A DNA stretch of 64,000 nt from assembly GCF_003963535.1 (NCBI RefSeq), contig NZ_CP034539.1, forward strand, positions 2,914,001-2,978,000. The letters are read 5' to 3'. Both the position numbers and the translations under genes were made by a program. The stretch is from Streptomyces cyaneochromogenes. GTDB lineage: Bacteria > Actinomycetota > Actinomycetes > Streptomycetales > Streptomycetaceae. Position 1 is the stretch's first letter. Every line of letters starts with the position of its first letter. A model generated the notes under the pieces. The model worked only from the letters and a program-made list of their open reading frames with translations, did not search any database and was not told the DNA's origin. Below are positions 56,831-64,000 of the stretch, piece by piece.

Positions 56831-58165
56831 GTGACCGCCGACTCCCCCACACCTCCCTCCCGGCTCCGGGCCGTACTCCCCGACCTCGCCCCCTGGCACG
56901 CCTCCGCCGAATTCCGCAAGCTGTGGCTGGCCGGGCTGATCTCCTCCTTCGGCAGCTTCCTGACGTTCGTCGCGCTGCCCGTGCAGATCAAGGAGCTCAC
57001 CGGGTCGGTGGCGGCGGTCGGGGCGATCGGGGCCGTGGAACTGGTGCCGTTGATCGTGTTCGGGCTGTACGGGGGCGCGCTCGCCGACGCGCTCGACAAG
57101 CGCAAGCTGATCCTGTGGACGGAGGCCGGGCAGGCGGTGCTGAGCGCTGCGCTGCTGGTCAACGCGCTGCTGCCGAGCCCCGCCGTGTGGCCGCTGTTCG
57201 CCGTCGCCGCCCTGTCCTCCGCGCTCGTCTCGGTCCAGCGCCCCGCCCTGGACGCCCTGGGGCCCCGGATCGTGGCCCACGACCACCTCCCGGCCGCCGC
57301 CTCGCTGAACGCGCTGCGCTGGCAGGTCGGCGGGGTCGCGGGCCCGGCGCTGGCGGGCGTGGTCGTCGCGTACGCCGGGCTCGGCTGGGCATACGGCGCG
57401 GACCTGCTGACCTTCGTCGCCTCCGTCCTGCTCACCCTCGGCATCGCCCCCTCCCCCGCCTCCCACGCGGCCGCGAAGCCGTCCCTCAAGGCCATCGCCG
57501 AGGGCGCCCGGTACGCCTGGAGCCGCAAGGAACTCCTCGGCACGTACGTCATCGACATCGCGGCGATGCTCTTCGCGATGCCGCTCGCCGTACTGCCGTT
57601 CCTCGCCGACGAGTTGAACGCCCCGTGGTCGCTCGGCCTGATGTACGCCGCCGTGCCGGCCGGGGCGATGCTGGTGAGCCTGACCAGCGGCTGGACCTCA
57701 CGGGTGCACCGGCACGGGCGGGTCGTGGTCCTGGCGGCGGCGCTGTGGGGCCTGGCGATCGCGGCCGCCGGTGTCTCCCGCGACGTCTGGCTGGTGCTGC
57801 TGTTCCTGACCCTCGGCGGCGCCGCCGACATGGTGAGCGGGATCTTCCGCGGGGTGATGTGGAACCAGACGATCCCGGACGAGCTGCGCGGCCGGCTCGC
57901 CGGGATCGAGCTGCTGTCGTACTCGGTCGGCCCCCAGCTCGGCCAGACCTACGTGGGCGGCGTCGCCGCCTGGAAGGGCGTCAGGACGTCCGTCTGGTCG
58001 GGCGGGCTGCTGTGCGTGGGCGCGGTGGGGCTGCTGGCGCTGTGCCTGCCGAAGCTGATGTCGTACGACGCGCGCACGAACGAGCACGCGGTACGGCTGC
58101 GGGAGCAGCGGGCGGCGGCAGCGGCGGGCGTACCCGCGCCGTCGCCGACACCGGCGGAGAGTTGA
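56831..58165 (+). CDS. MFS transporter of the EntS/MFS_3 type
   Basis: The 444-residue protein starts at GTG 56831. It has about 12 helices with FRKLWLAGLISSFGSFLTFVALP, the usual first helix, ADALDKRKLIL (motif A), and a distinctive RGVMWNQTIPDELRGRLAGIELLSYS. This branch includes siderophore exporters such as EntS and tetracycline exporters. Substrate is unknown. It ends exactly where the convergent small protein's stop begins (58165/58166). Confidence 0.9.
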   Translation: MTADSPTPPSRLRAVLPDLAPWHASAEFRKLWLAGLISSFGSFLTFVALPVQIKELTGSVAAVGAIGAVELVPLIVFGLYGGALADALDKRKLILWTEAGQAVLSAALLVNALLPSPAVWPLFAVAALSSALVSVQRPALDALGPRIVAHDHLPAAASLNALRWQVGGVAGPALAGVVVAYAGLGWAYGADLLTFVASVLLTLGIAPSPASHAAAKPSLKAIAEGARYAWSRKELLGTYVIDIAAMLFAMPLAVLPFLADELNAPWSLGLMYAAVPAGAMLVSLTSGWTSRVHRHGRVVVLAAALWGLAIAAAGVSRDVWLVLLFLTLGGAADMVSGIFRGVMWNQTIPDELRGRLAGIELLSYSVGPQLGQTYVGGVAAWKGVRTSVWSGGLLCVGAVGLLALCLPKLMSYDARTNEHAVRLREQRAAAAAGVPAPSPTPAES

Positions 58166-58396
58166 TCAGTCGTCGTCCGCCGGACCCGTCGGGGCGTCGT
58201 GCCACCGGGGGTCGTTCTCCCATTCCAGGTTGCGCTCGCGCGCGAGGTCCATCGCCTGCTGGGCCTCTTGCCTGCTGGTGTACGGCCCGAAGCGGTCCTT
58301 GGCCGGGCACTCCGGCCCTTCCTCGACCTTCTTGTGGACGAGGCAGTAGTACCACTCCCCAGGCTTCCCGACCGTGCGCTTCTTGAACAAGGCCAT
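58166..58396 (-). CDS. Small hypothetical protein (76 aa)
   Basis: The 76-residue protein begins [21 protein letters not shown] and has a Glu/Lys-rich middle ([15 protein letters not shown]) and acidic end ([10 protein letters not shown]). Two Cys are present. GAGGAG sits before the ATG 58396. It is well-formed as a gene but I do not recognise a family. It is divergent from map, 58 bp apart. Confidence 0.75.
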   Translation of the reverse strand: MALFKKRTVGKPGEWYYCLVHKKVEEGPECPAKDRFGPYTSRQEAQQAMDLARERNLEWENDPRWHDAPTGPADDD

Positions 58397-58454
58397 GACC
58401 GGCTCCTCTCGCCACCGACATGTTCCCCCATGCCCGCTGGTTAGACTCGCTTGC

Positions 58455-59312
58455 ATGTCTGGCCAGTCGCTGCTCGTCCCAGGGGAGCTGTCCCCCACCC
58501 GTTCCGTGCCCGGAAACATCCGCCGCCCCGAGTACGTCGGCAAGCCCGCGCCGACGCCGTACACGGGGCCGGAGGTGCAGACTCCGGAGACCGTCGAGGC
58601 GATGCGCGTCGCCGGCCGTATCGCCGCGCGCGCGATGGCCGAGGCGGCGAAGCTGATCGCGCCCGGCGTCACGACGGACGAGCTGGACAAGGTGGCGCAC
58701 GAGTACATGTGCGACCACGGCGCCTACCCCTCCACGCTCGGCTACCGCAACTTCCCCAAGTCCCTGTGCACGAGCGTCAACGAGGTGATCTGCCACGGGA
58801 TCCCCGACTCCACAGTCCTGCGCGACGGCGACATCATCAACCTCGACGTGACGGCGTACATCGGCGGGGTGCACGGCGACAACAACGCCACGTACCTGGT
58901 GGGTGACGTCGACGAGGAGAGCCGCCTGCTGGTGGAGCGCACCCGTGAGTCGCTGAACCGCGCGATCAAGGCGGTCAAGCCGGGCCGCCAGATCAATGTC
59001 ATCGGCCGCGTGATCGAGTCGTACGCCAAGCGCTTCGGCTACGGGGTGGTCCGCGACTTCACCGGCCACGGAATCAACTCGTCGTTCCACTCGGGCCTGA
59101 TCATCCCGCACTACGACAGCCCGCACGCGACGACGGTCATCCAGCCCGGCATGACCTTCACGATCGAGCCGATGCTGACGCTCGGGACGCACGAGTACGA
59201 CATGTGGGACGACGGCTGGACGGTCGTCACGAAGGACCGCAAGCGCACGGCTCAGTTCGAGCACACGCTGGTGGTGACGGAGACGGGCACGGAGATCCTG
59301 ACGCTGCCCTGA
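58455..59312 (+). CDS. map: Type I methionine aminopeptidase
   Basis: The 285-residue enzyme removes the initiator Met. It has the pita-bread core with metal ligands in [17 protein letters not shown] (two Asp), [14 protein letters not shown] (His), [10 protein letters not shown] (Glu) and FEHTLVVT (Glu). The N-terminal 50 residues ([22 protein letters not shown]) are an actinobacterial-type extension with an SH3-binding-like Pro-rich start. It is followed by a strong terminator (59346-59372). Confidence 0.96.
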   Translation: MSGQSLLVPGELSPTRSVPGNIRRPEYVGKPAPTPYTGPEVQTPETVEAMRVAGRIAARAMAEAAKLIAPGVTTDELDKVAHEYMCDHGAYPSTLGYRNFPKSLCTSVNEVICHGIPDSTVLRDGDIINLDVTAYIGGVHGDNNATYLVGDVDEESRLLVERTRESLNRAIKAVKPGRQINVIGRVIESYAKRFGYGVVRDFTGHGINSSFHSGLIIPHYDSPHATTVIQPGMTFTIEPMLTLGTHEYDMWDDGWTVVTKDRKRTAQFEHTLVVTETGTEILTLP

Positions 59313-59345
59313 TCACCGGTTCACGGATCACCGGTCACCGATCAC

Positions 59346-59372
59346 AAAGCCCGCCCTGTCAGGGCGGGCTTT
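59346..59372. terminator. Terminator after map
   Basis: AAAGCCCGCCCT pairs with AGGGCGGGCTTT around a 3-base loop (GTC), followed by CTCTTG. A 12-bp perfect stem makes it a classical strong terminator. Confidence 0.95.
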
Positions 59373-59415
59373 CTCTTGTACGCTTTTACCGACAGGGTGT
59401 CGGCAAGCTATTGAC

Positions 59416-59434
59416 TTAGGTAAGCCTTACCTTA
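59416..59434. promoter_or_regulatory. Iron box (DmdR/IdeR type) before heme oxygenase
   Basis: TTAGGTAAGCCTTACCTTA is a near-perfect palindrome close to the 19-bp iron box. It overlaps a TTGACT -35-like sequence (59411-59416), so iron-bound repressor would block transcription. The heme oxygenase gene starts 14 bp downstream. Confidence 0.85.
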
Positions 59435-59447
59435 GAGGATGTGCCCC

Positions 59448-60095
59448 ATGGAGTCCTTCTCGACACTCATCCGCACCGCGTCCCATGAACAGCACGTGGA
59501 GGCCGAGACCTCGACGTTCATGAGCGACCTGCTCGGCGGACGGCTCGGCGTCGACGCGTACGCGCGCTACACCGAGCAGCTGTGGTTCGTGTACGAGGCG
59601 CTGGAGACCGGCACCGAGCAGCTGGCGTCGGACCCGGTGGCGGGCCCGTTCATCCAGCCCGAGCTGTTCCGGCTGGCGTCACTGGAGCGGGACCTGGCGC
59701 ACCTTCGGGGCCCGGACTGGCGGTCGGGCGTCTCGGCACTGCCGGCCACCCGCGCCTACGCGGACCGGGTACGGGAGTGCGCCCGCGACTGGCCGGCCGG
59801 CTACATCGCCCACCATTACACCCGCTACCTCGGCGACCTCTCCGGCGGCCAGATCATCCGCGACAAGGCGGAGAAGACCTGGGGTTTCACCCGCAAGGGG
59901 GACGGCGTCCGCTTCTACGTCTTCGAGGAGATCGCCAACCCGGCGGCGTTCAAGCGGGGTTACCGCGAACTGCTGGACGGGGTGCGCGCGGACGACCTGG
60001 AGAAGCAGCGGGTCGTGGCGGAGTGCAAGAAGGCGTTCGCCCTGAACACGGCGGTGTTCAGGGCGTTGGGCGAGGAGTTTCCGCTGAGCGCCTGA
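59448..60095 (+). CDS. hmuO: Biliverdin-producing heme oxygenase
   Basis: The 215-residue enzyme has the heme oxygenase fold: LIRTASHEQHVEAE with the axial His region (SHEQHV), GGRLGVDAYARYTEQLWFVYEAL, and the distal helix YTRYLGDLSGGQIIRDKA with its conserved Gly pair. It frees iron from haem. It lies behind an iron box and, with the downstream permease and ATPase, forms a haem-iron region. ATG 59448 has AGAGGA eight bases ahead; ATG 59439 would add three residues. Confidence 0.95.
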   Translation: MESFSTLIRTASHEQHVEAETSTFMSDLLGGRLGVDAYARYTEQLWFVYEALETGTEQLASDPVAGPFIQPELFRLASLERDLAHLRGPDWRSGVSALPATRAYADRVRECARDWPAGYIAHHYTRYLGDLSGGQIIRDKAEKTWGFTRKGDGVRFYVFEEIANPAAFKRGYRELLDGVRADDLEKQRVVAECKKAFALNTAVFRALGEEFPLSA

Positions 60096-60098
60096 GGC

Positions 60099-60743
60099 TC
60101 AGCGCTCCAGGACCACCCGGCCGCCGAGTTCGACCCAGTCCCCGGGCTGGGGCGCGGTGAGCAGCTGGGAACCGGCGCCCTGGGTGATGTTGAGCGCCCG
60201 GCCGAGCCGGTGGGTGAGCTGGATGGCCGCGGCGCCGGTCGCCTCGTCCTCCTCGACGCCGTCACCCCGGCCGGGGAAGCCGCGGGCCCGGACCCGTCCG
60301 GCGGCCTCGTCCTCCCAGGCCCAGGCGTAGATCCACTCCCCTGGTGGCGGTACGTCCAGGTCGTCGACCTCAGCCGCAGTCGCGTACTGCCGCAGGGTGC
60401 GCGGCGGGGCCCACTCCGCCCGCGCCTCGATCCAGCTGAACTCCCCGTCCAGCCGGGTGCCCACCACGCCGGCGGGTGTGACCAGCTCGGGGACGTCGAG
60501 GAGCCAGGCCGCGCCGACGCAGGGGTAGCCGGCGAAGGGGAGTCGTACGGAGGGCGTGTAGATGTCGATGACGCCGCGCTCGGGGTCGTCCACGAACACG
60601 GTCTCGCTGAACCCGAGCTTGCCGGCGAACGCCTGCCGGTCCGCCCGGTCGGGCATGACGGAGCCCTCGCGGACGACGCCGAGTTCGTTGCCGTATCCGC
60701 CCTTGGGGCCGCAGAAGACGCGGAGGACGTCGTAGTCAGTCAC
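60099..60743 (-). CDS. Short PhzF-family isomerase-like protein
   Basis: The 214-residue product starts at GTG 60743 and keeps PhzF motifs: YDVLRVFCGPKGGYGNELGVV, PFAGYPCVGAAWLL, and EEDEATGAAAIQL. It is shorter than typical PhzF enzymes (about 260-300) and some spacing is reduced. Its substrate is unknown. The start overlaps the end of the preceding minus-strand gene by 8 bp, so both are in one operon. That operon starts behind the same iron box that faces the permease. Confidence 0.8.
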   Translation of the reverse strand: MTDYDVLRVFCGPKGGYGNELGVVREGSVMPDRADRQAFAGKLGFSETVFVDDPERGVIDIYTPSVRLPFAGYPCVGAAWLLDVPELVTPAGVVGTRLDGEFSWIEARAEWAPPRTLRQYATAAEVDDLDVPPPGEWIYAWAWEDEAAGRVRARGFPGRGDGVEEDEATGAAAIQLTHRLGRALNITQGAGSQLLTAPQPGDWVELGGRVVLER

Positions 60744-61638
60744 GGGGGCATTGAAACATCTGAGGCTTGGCGCCCACGGCAAGGTCGTCCCAGGCGGGGG
60801 CCCCGCCGGGCAGCGACCAGGAGTCGGTGGGCGAGGTGTCGTACGGAAGCGATGCGAGGGCGTCGGCGTGGCCGCGTTCCAGAGCGACTCGTTGATGCAT
60901 GAGGTTCGGATGAGGCGCGCGGGAGTCCAAACGCTCCATGCGCTGCTCGTGCGCCGCCGTGATCTCGTCGGCCTCCCGCCGCCACCGCTCCTCGTCCGCC
61001 ACTTTCCTCAGTTCCACGCCCACCGGCTCGGCCCCTTCCGCCAGCGCGGCCACGGCGCGGTCGTGGCCGTCGAGGATCAGCCAGCCGTCGAGGAACGTCA
61101 CCCACCACAGGAGTACCGGGGCGAGTGTGCCGTCGCGCGCGTGCTTGCGGTACGCCTTCACGCGCGGGGCGTCCGGCGCCGAGAGACGGCGCAGGGGCAG
61201 CACTCCGTGCCAGCCGCCTCCGCAGTACAGCTCCAGGCTCCCGCCCGGCCAGTCCCGGACGAAGTCCTCGGTCCAGATGCCCGGTGCGAAAGAGGCCCGG
61301 CGGGAGACGAGCCAGCGGCCGTCGTACAGAGGGCTGTCCTCCGCCTCCTCCAGCCAACGCGCGTACTGGTGCGTCCAGTCGGTCCGGTCGCGCATCGCGC
61401 CCGAGCGCAGCGGCGGGAGGGGCGAGCGATGGCCGTCGAGTCGGTGCATCGCCAGGTCCTTGCAGCAGCCCGTACCGTCCGCGCGACCCAGCAGCAGCGG
61501 ACGCTCCCCCTGGCGCAGCAGCAACCGGCCCGCGTCCGCCGTCTCGAAGCGGAGTGGAGGCGGAGCCGACCGGCCCGACACGGCCAGGACCAGTCCGCCG
61601 CCCGGGGCGAACTCCCTGGTCCCCCTGGTCGCGTTCAC
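60736..61638 (-). CDS. Hypothetical protein with weak ParB-like motif
   Basis: The 300-residue product is taken to start at GTG 61638; the frame is open to 61746. It has a Trp-rich middle (GSLELYCGGGWHGVLPL) and ILDGHDRAVAALAEGAEPV, which resembles the DGHHR loop of ParB/Srx-type nucleotide-binding proteins. I do not recognise the family. There is no signal peptide. It forms an operon with the PhzF-like gene and is divergent from the permease, with an iron box between. Confidence 0.6.
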   Translation of the reverse strand: MNATRGTREFAPGGGLVLAVSGRSAPPPLRFETADAGRLLLRQGERPLLLGRADGTGCCKDLAMHRLDGHRSPLPPLRSGAMRDRTDWTHQYARWLEEAEDSPLYDGRWLVSRRASFAPGIWTEDFVRDWPGGSLELYCGGGWHGVLPLRRLSAPDAPRVKAYRKHARDGTLAPVLLWWVTFLDGWLILDGHDRAVAALAEGAEPVGVELRKVADEERWRREADEITAAHEQRMERLDSRAPHPNLMHQRVALERGHADALASLPYDTSPTDSWSLPGGAPAWDDLAVGAKPQMFQCPRD

Positions 61639-61693
61639 GGGGCCAGTCTGATGACCCACAGCCGCCTTCCGCAAAGAGATTGCCACCACGAGC

Positions 61694-61712
61694 AAAGGTA
61701 AGGCTAACCTAA
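61694..61712. promoter_or_regulatory. Iron box between divergent genes
   Basis: AAAGGTAAGGCTAACCTAA matches the 19-bp iron-box pattern (GGTNAGGCTAACC core). It lies 66 bp before the permease ATG and 55 bp from the GTG of the opposite gene, so both directions could be iron-repressed. Confidence 0.85.
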
Positions 61713-61778
61713 GCTCTGCCAGCCGACTGGGCTGCGGCCGAGCCACTACGGCAGTGACCGAAAGGAACGGACAACGGC

Positions 61779-62864
61779 ATGACCGTACTGGAGAAGGCCG
61801 CGCCCGAGGCGGTGCCCCAAGTGCCGCCCCGCAGACGGCACACCACCGCCTGGCTGCTGACCGTCGGTATGAGCGTCGCCCTCCTCGTCCTGGTCCCGGT
61901 CGCCGCCGGGATCGGCGCCTATCCGGTCCCGGTCGGGGATGTCCTCGCCTCCGTGCAGCACAAAGTCGGGCTCGGTGGCGGCGAGTTGGACCGGGTCGCC
62001 GAGTCGGTGCTGTGGAACGTCCGCTTCCCGCGGATCGCGCTCGCGTTGCTCATCGGGGCGTCGCTCGGCTGCGCCGGCGCGCTGATGCAGGGGGTGTTCG
62101 GCAACCCGCTGGCCGAACCCGGCGTCATCGGCGTCTCGTCGGGCGCGGCGGTCGGCGCGGTGGCCGCGATCTCGCTCGGGCTGACCTTCCTCGGCAACTG
62201 GACCCTGCCCGCGATGGCGTTCGTCGCCGGGCTCGGCACCGTGCTGCTGGTGTACGTGATGTCTCGCTCGGGGGGCCGCACGGAGGTCGTGACCCTGATC
62301 CTCATGGGCATCGCGGTCAACGCCTTCGCCGGGGCGCTCATCGGCCTGTTCCTCTTCCTCGCGGACACCGCCGCCATCAACCAGATCACCTTCTGGCAGC
62401 TCGGCTCCCTCGCCCAGTCCACCTGGCCCAAGGTGACGGCCGTCCTGCCCTGCGCGGTCCTGGGGCTGGCGGTGGCGCCGCTGTACGCGCGCCGCCTGGA
62501 CCTGCTCGCCCTCGGCGACCGGCCCGCCCGGCATCTGGGGGTGGACGTGGAGCGGATGCGGGTCGCGCTGATCCTGGTCGTCGCGCTGCTCACGGCGGCC
62601 GCGGTGAGCGTCTCCGGCGTCATCGGGTTCATCGGCCTGGTCGTGCCACACCTGTTGCGCATGGCCGCGGGGCCGCGGCATCGGTTTCTCATTCCGGGCA
62701 GTGCGCTGGGTGGGGCGGTGGTGTTGCTGGCGGCGGATCTCGCCGCGCGGACCATTGCGGCGCCGGCGGAGCTGCCGCTGGGCGTTCTCACGGCCCTGCT
62801 GGGCAGCCCGTTCTTCTTCTGGCTGCTGCGTCGGACCCGGCGGCGACAAGGGGGGTGGGCCTAG
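61779..62864 (+). CDS. hmuU: FecCD-type (haem/iron) ABC transporter permease
   Basis: The 361-residue permease has about nine helices and BtuC/FecCD motifs: RFPRIALALLIGASLGCAGALMQGVFGNPLAEPGVIGVSSGAA, GLVVPHLLRMAAGPRHRFLIPGSALGGAVVLLAAD. With heme oxygenase nearby haem is the best cargo guess, though a siderophore is possible. No binding protein is in the window. Its stop TAG (62862-62864) uses the TA of a MITE target site plus the first base of the element, so the insertion defined the present end. AAGGAA precedes the ATG. Confidence 0.92.
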   Translation: MTVLEKAAPEAVPQVPPRRRHTTAWLLTVGMSVALLVLVPVAAGIGAYPVPVGDVLASVQHKVGLGGGELDRVAESVLWNVRFPRIALALLIGASLGCAGALMQGVFGNPLAEPGVIGVSSGAAVGAVAAISLGLTFLGNWTLPAMAFVAGLGTVLLVYVMSRSGGRTEVVTLILMGIAVNAFAGALIGLFLFLADTAAINQITFWQLGSLAQSTWPKVTAVLPCAVLGLAVAPLYARRLDLLALGDRPARHLGVDVERMRVALILVVALLTAAAVSVSGVIGFIGLVVPHLLRMAAGPRHRFLIPGSALGGAVVLLAADLAARTIAAPAELPLGVLTALLGSPFFFWLLRRTRRRQGGWA

Positions 62865-63047
62865 GCCCTGTCGTTTGGATCAGGCCGGCTGTGAGGGGCA
62901 GTGCCTTCCGGCCGACCCGAGCGGGGTCTGGTGCGTGCAGCTGCAAGGCGGAGGAGGGAGTCGACGCGGAGCGTCGGCGAGTGACGACAACGCGGCAGAT
63001 GCGCGTGCCAGACCCCGCGACGCCGGCATGATCCAAACGACAGGGCC
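62864..63047. mobile_element. 184-bp MITE-like element with 26-bp terminal inverted repeats
   Basis: The ends 62864-62889 and 63022-63047 are inverted copies with one mismatch in 26 (starting GGCCCTGTCGTTTGGATCA). The element is flanked by TA on both sides (62862-62863, 63048-63049), a target duplication typical of IS630/Tc1-mariner transposition. It has no ORF of its own; a second inverted pair (GTCTGG near 62925 with CCAGAC near 63008) extends the foldback. Related copies are common in Streptomyces chromosomes as far as I recall. It sits between permease and ATPase genes. Confidence 0.8.
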
Positions 63048-63054
63048 TAGGGGT

Positions 63055-63140
63055 CGTGTGTCGTCTGCGGGCGGGTGGGGGCCGGTCGCGCCCACGCGGC
63101 GGAGCCGCACAGTGATACAGCCCCGCGCCCCTCAAGGAAA
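63055..63140. repeat. Dispersed Streptomyces intergenic repeat with CGGCGGAGCCGCA core
   Basis: The stretch with GTGGGGGCCGGTCGCGCCC, then CACGCGGCGGAGCCGCAC, then CAGCCCCGCGCCCCT matches from memory a repeat found many times between genes in Streptomyces. The inner GCGGC/GCCGC can form a small hairpin. It directly follows the MITE, so the region is a hotspot for insertions. Confidence 0.6.
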
Positions 63141-63187
63141 TCGGCCCCACCGGCGATAGCACCTGACCCTCTGCTGAAGGATCCCTC

Positions 63188-64000
63188 ATGAGACTCCTCC
63201 GCGCACACCCCACGCCCCCACCACCCTCCCGACCCGGCGACATCCTCGCCGAGGCCGAGGACCTCCACGTCCGTCTCGGCGCCCGCCCCGTCCTGCACGG
63301 TGTCTCCGTGACCGTCCGGGCCGGCGAGGTCCTCGCCCTCGTCGGGCCCAACGGTGCCGGAAAGTCGACCCTGTTGAGCGCGCTGGCCGCCGACCTCCCG
63401 GCCGCCGAGGGTGTCGTACGGATCCACGGGCGCCCGGCGACCGACTGGTCGGCCCCCGAACTCGCCCTGCGCCGTGCGGTGCTGCCGCAGTCGGCGACGC
63501 TGTCCTTCCCGTTCCCGGTGGAGGACGTCGTGCGGATGGGCCGCGCACCCCACGCCTGCTCTCCCGCCGAGGACGACCTCGCCGTCACCGAGGCGATGGC
63601 CGCCACCGAGGTGGCCGCCTTCGCCGTCCGGCCGTTCTCCGCGCTCAGCGGTGGTGAGCGGGCCCGTGTCGCGCTGGCCCGGGTGCTCGCGCAGCGCGCC
63701 CCGTTGCTGCTGCTGGACGAACCGACGGCCGCGCTGGACCTCAAACACCAGGAGCTGGTGCTGCGGCTGTGCCGGGAGCGGGCGCGGGCCGGGGACGCGG
63801 TGGTCGTCGTGCTGCACGATCTGGGGCTCGCGGCCGCCTACGCGCACCGGGTCGCGATCCTGCGCGCCGGACGGGTCGCGGCCGACGGGCCGCCCGCCGA
63901 GGTGTTCTCCGAGCAGTTGCTGTCCGAGGTCTACGACCAGCCCGTCGAGGTGCTGCCGCATCCGCGGACGGGTGCGGTCCTGGTGACCCCCCGCCGCTGA
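63188..64000 (+). CDS. hmuV: Haem/iron ABC transporter ATP-binding protein
   Basis: The 270-residue ATPase has Walker A GPNGAGKST, Q-loop VLPQSATLSF, signature LSGGERARVALAR, Walker B LLLLDEPTAALD and the switch HDLG. The short N-terminal Pro-rich tail precedes the domain. It pairs with the FecCD-type permease and, with heme oxygenase, forms a haem acquisition group. The stop codon is the last three bases of the window, so it is complete. AAGGAT precedes the ATG 63188. The MITE and a repeat separate it from the permease, which may reduce co-transcription. Confidence 0.93.
   Translation: MRLLRAHPTPPPPSRPGDILAEAEDLHVRLGARPVLHGVSVTVRAGEVLALVGPNGAGKSTLLSALAADLPAAEGVVRIHGRPATDWSAPELALRRAVLPQSATLSFPFPVEDVVRMGRAPHACSPAEDDLAVTEAMAATEVAAFAVRPFSALSGGERARVALARVLAQRAPLLLLDEPTAALDLKHQELVLRLCRERARAGDAVVVVLHDLGLAAAYAHRVAILRAGRVAADGPPAEVFSEQLLSEVYDQPVEVLPHPRTGAVLVTPRR

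Noticed and set aside
54884..57466. Upstream extension of the sialidase frame to 57466
   Set aside because: It would cross the SIS-like and MFS genes and has no signal peptide or domain; ATG 55957 fits the propeller start.

Overview
This window is chromosomal DNA from a Streptomyces-type actinomycete. It has very high GC with third-position GC in nearly every gene, many GTG and TTG starts, frequent start/stop overlaps, and family-typical genes: a MalR-controlled malEFG-aglA cluster, glnE next to a gamma-glutamylpolyamine synthetase-like glnA2, nsrR beside hmp, an F420-dependent reductase, and a large AfsR/SARP regulator. About 50 protein genes can be supported. No rRNA, tRNA or CRISPR array was found.

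Layout. 1-7 kb: the tail of a DUF6891-like gene; a putative 40-residue leader peptide with a Cys-Cys motif before an orphan OmpR-type winged-helix protein; an epimerase-like protein; a sensor kinase/response regulator pair; a secreted DUF1996 protein with an Asn/Gln/Asp/Gly-rich segment; a small lipoprotein; and a TPR protein. 7-14 kb: a membrane protein with a sigma-factor-like N-terminal half; a ferritin-like diiron protein translationally coupled to a flavin/2Fe-2S reductase and followed by a TetR regulator; a tautomerase; and a receiver/SpoIIE phosphatase. 14-29.5 kb: a starch and maltose island on the minus strand, with a two-headed amylase-pullulanase, a secreted alpha-amylase, aglA, malG, malF and malE, and the divergent regulator malR. 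A lone tnpB (RNA-guided nuclease/IS605 OrfB type) sits inside the island. The three minus-strand promoter regions share a related motif, so the island looks like one MalR regulon: polymers are cut outside the cell, maltodextrins enter through MalEFG, and AglA finishes them in the cytoplasm.

29.5-41.2 kb: a PAP2 membrane protein, glnE, two small enzymes, glnA2, hmp/nsrR for nitric oxide defence with a palindrome upstream of hmp, a coupled DUF3105/DUF305 pair, a decayed S53 peptidase N-terminus, and panB. 41.3-48.3 kb: an EmrB-type exporter with its TetR regulator, an EEP-family nuclease/phosphatase, a second MFS exporter, and a DrrAB-like ABC exporter preceded by five helically phased TGTCGG repeats. 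48.3-59.3 kb: a 1276-residue SARP/NB-ARC regulator with three 16-bp repeats upstream, a DUF6578 protein, a site-2 protease, an F420:NADP oxidoreductase, a cytoplasmic-looking sialidase with a tandem 24-bp repeat upstream, a SIS-like protein, an MFS protein and methionine aminopeptidase.

59.4-64 kb: a haem/iron region. Heme oxygenase and a FecCD-type permease plus ATPase lie behind two near-consensus iron boxes (DmdR/IdeR type), with a PhzF-like and an unknown protein on the opposite strand. A 184-bp MITE-like element with 26-bp terminal inverted repeats and TA duplications sits between permease and ATPase, and the permease stop codon lies at its junction.

The signals that standard annotation would most likely miss are the AurF-like diiron/reductase couple, the lone tnpB with a foldable 3' end that overlaps its stop codon, the MITE junction, and the phased repeat arrays before the DrrA-like, SARP and sialidase genes. 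I made no database comparison. Family names come from motifs read by eye.
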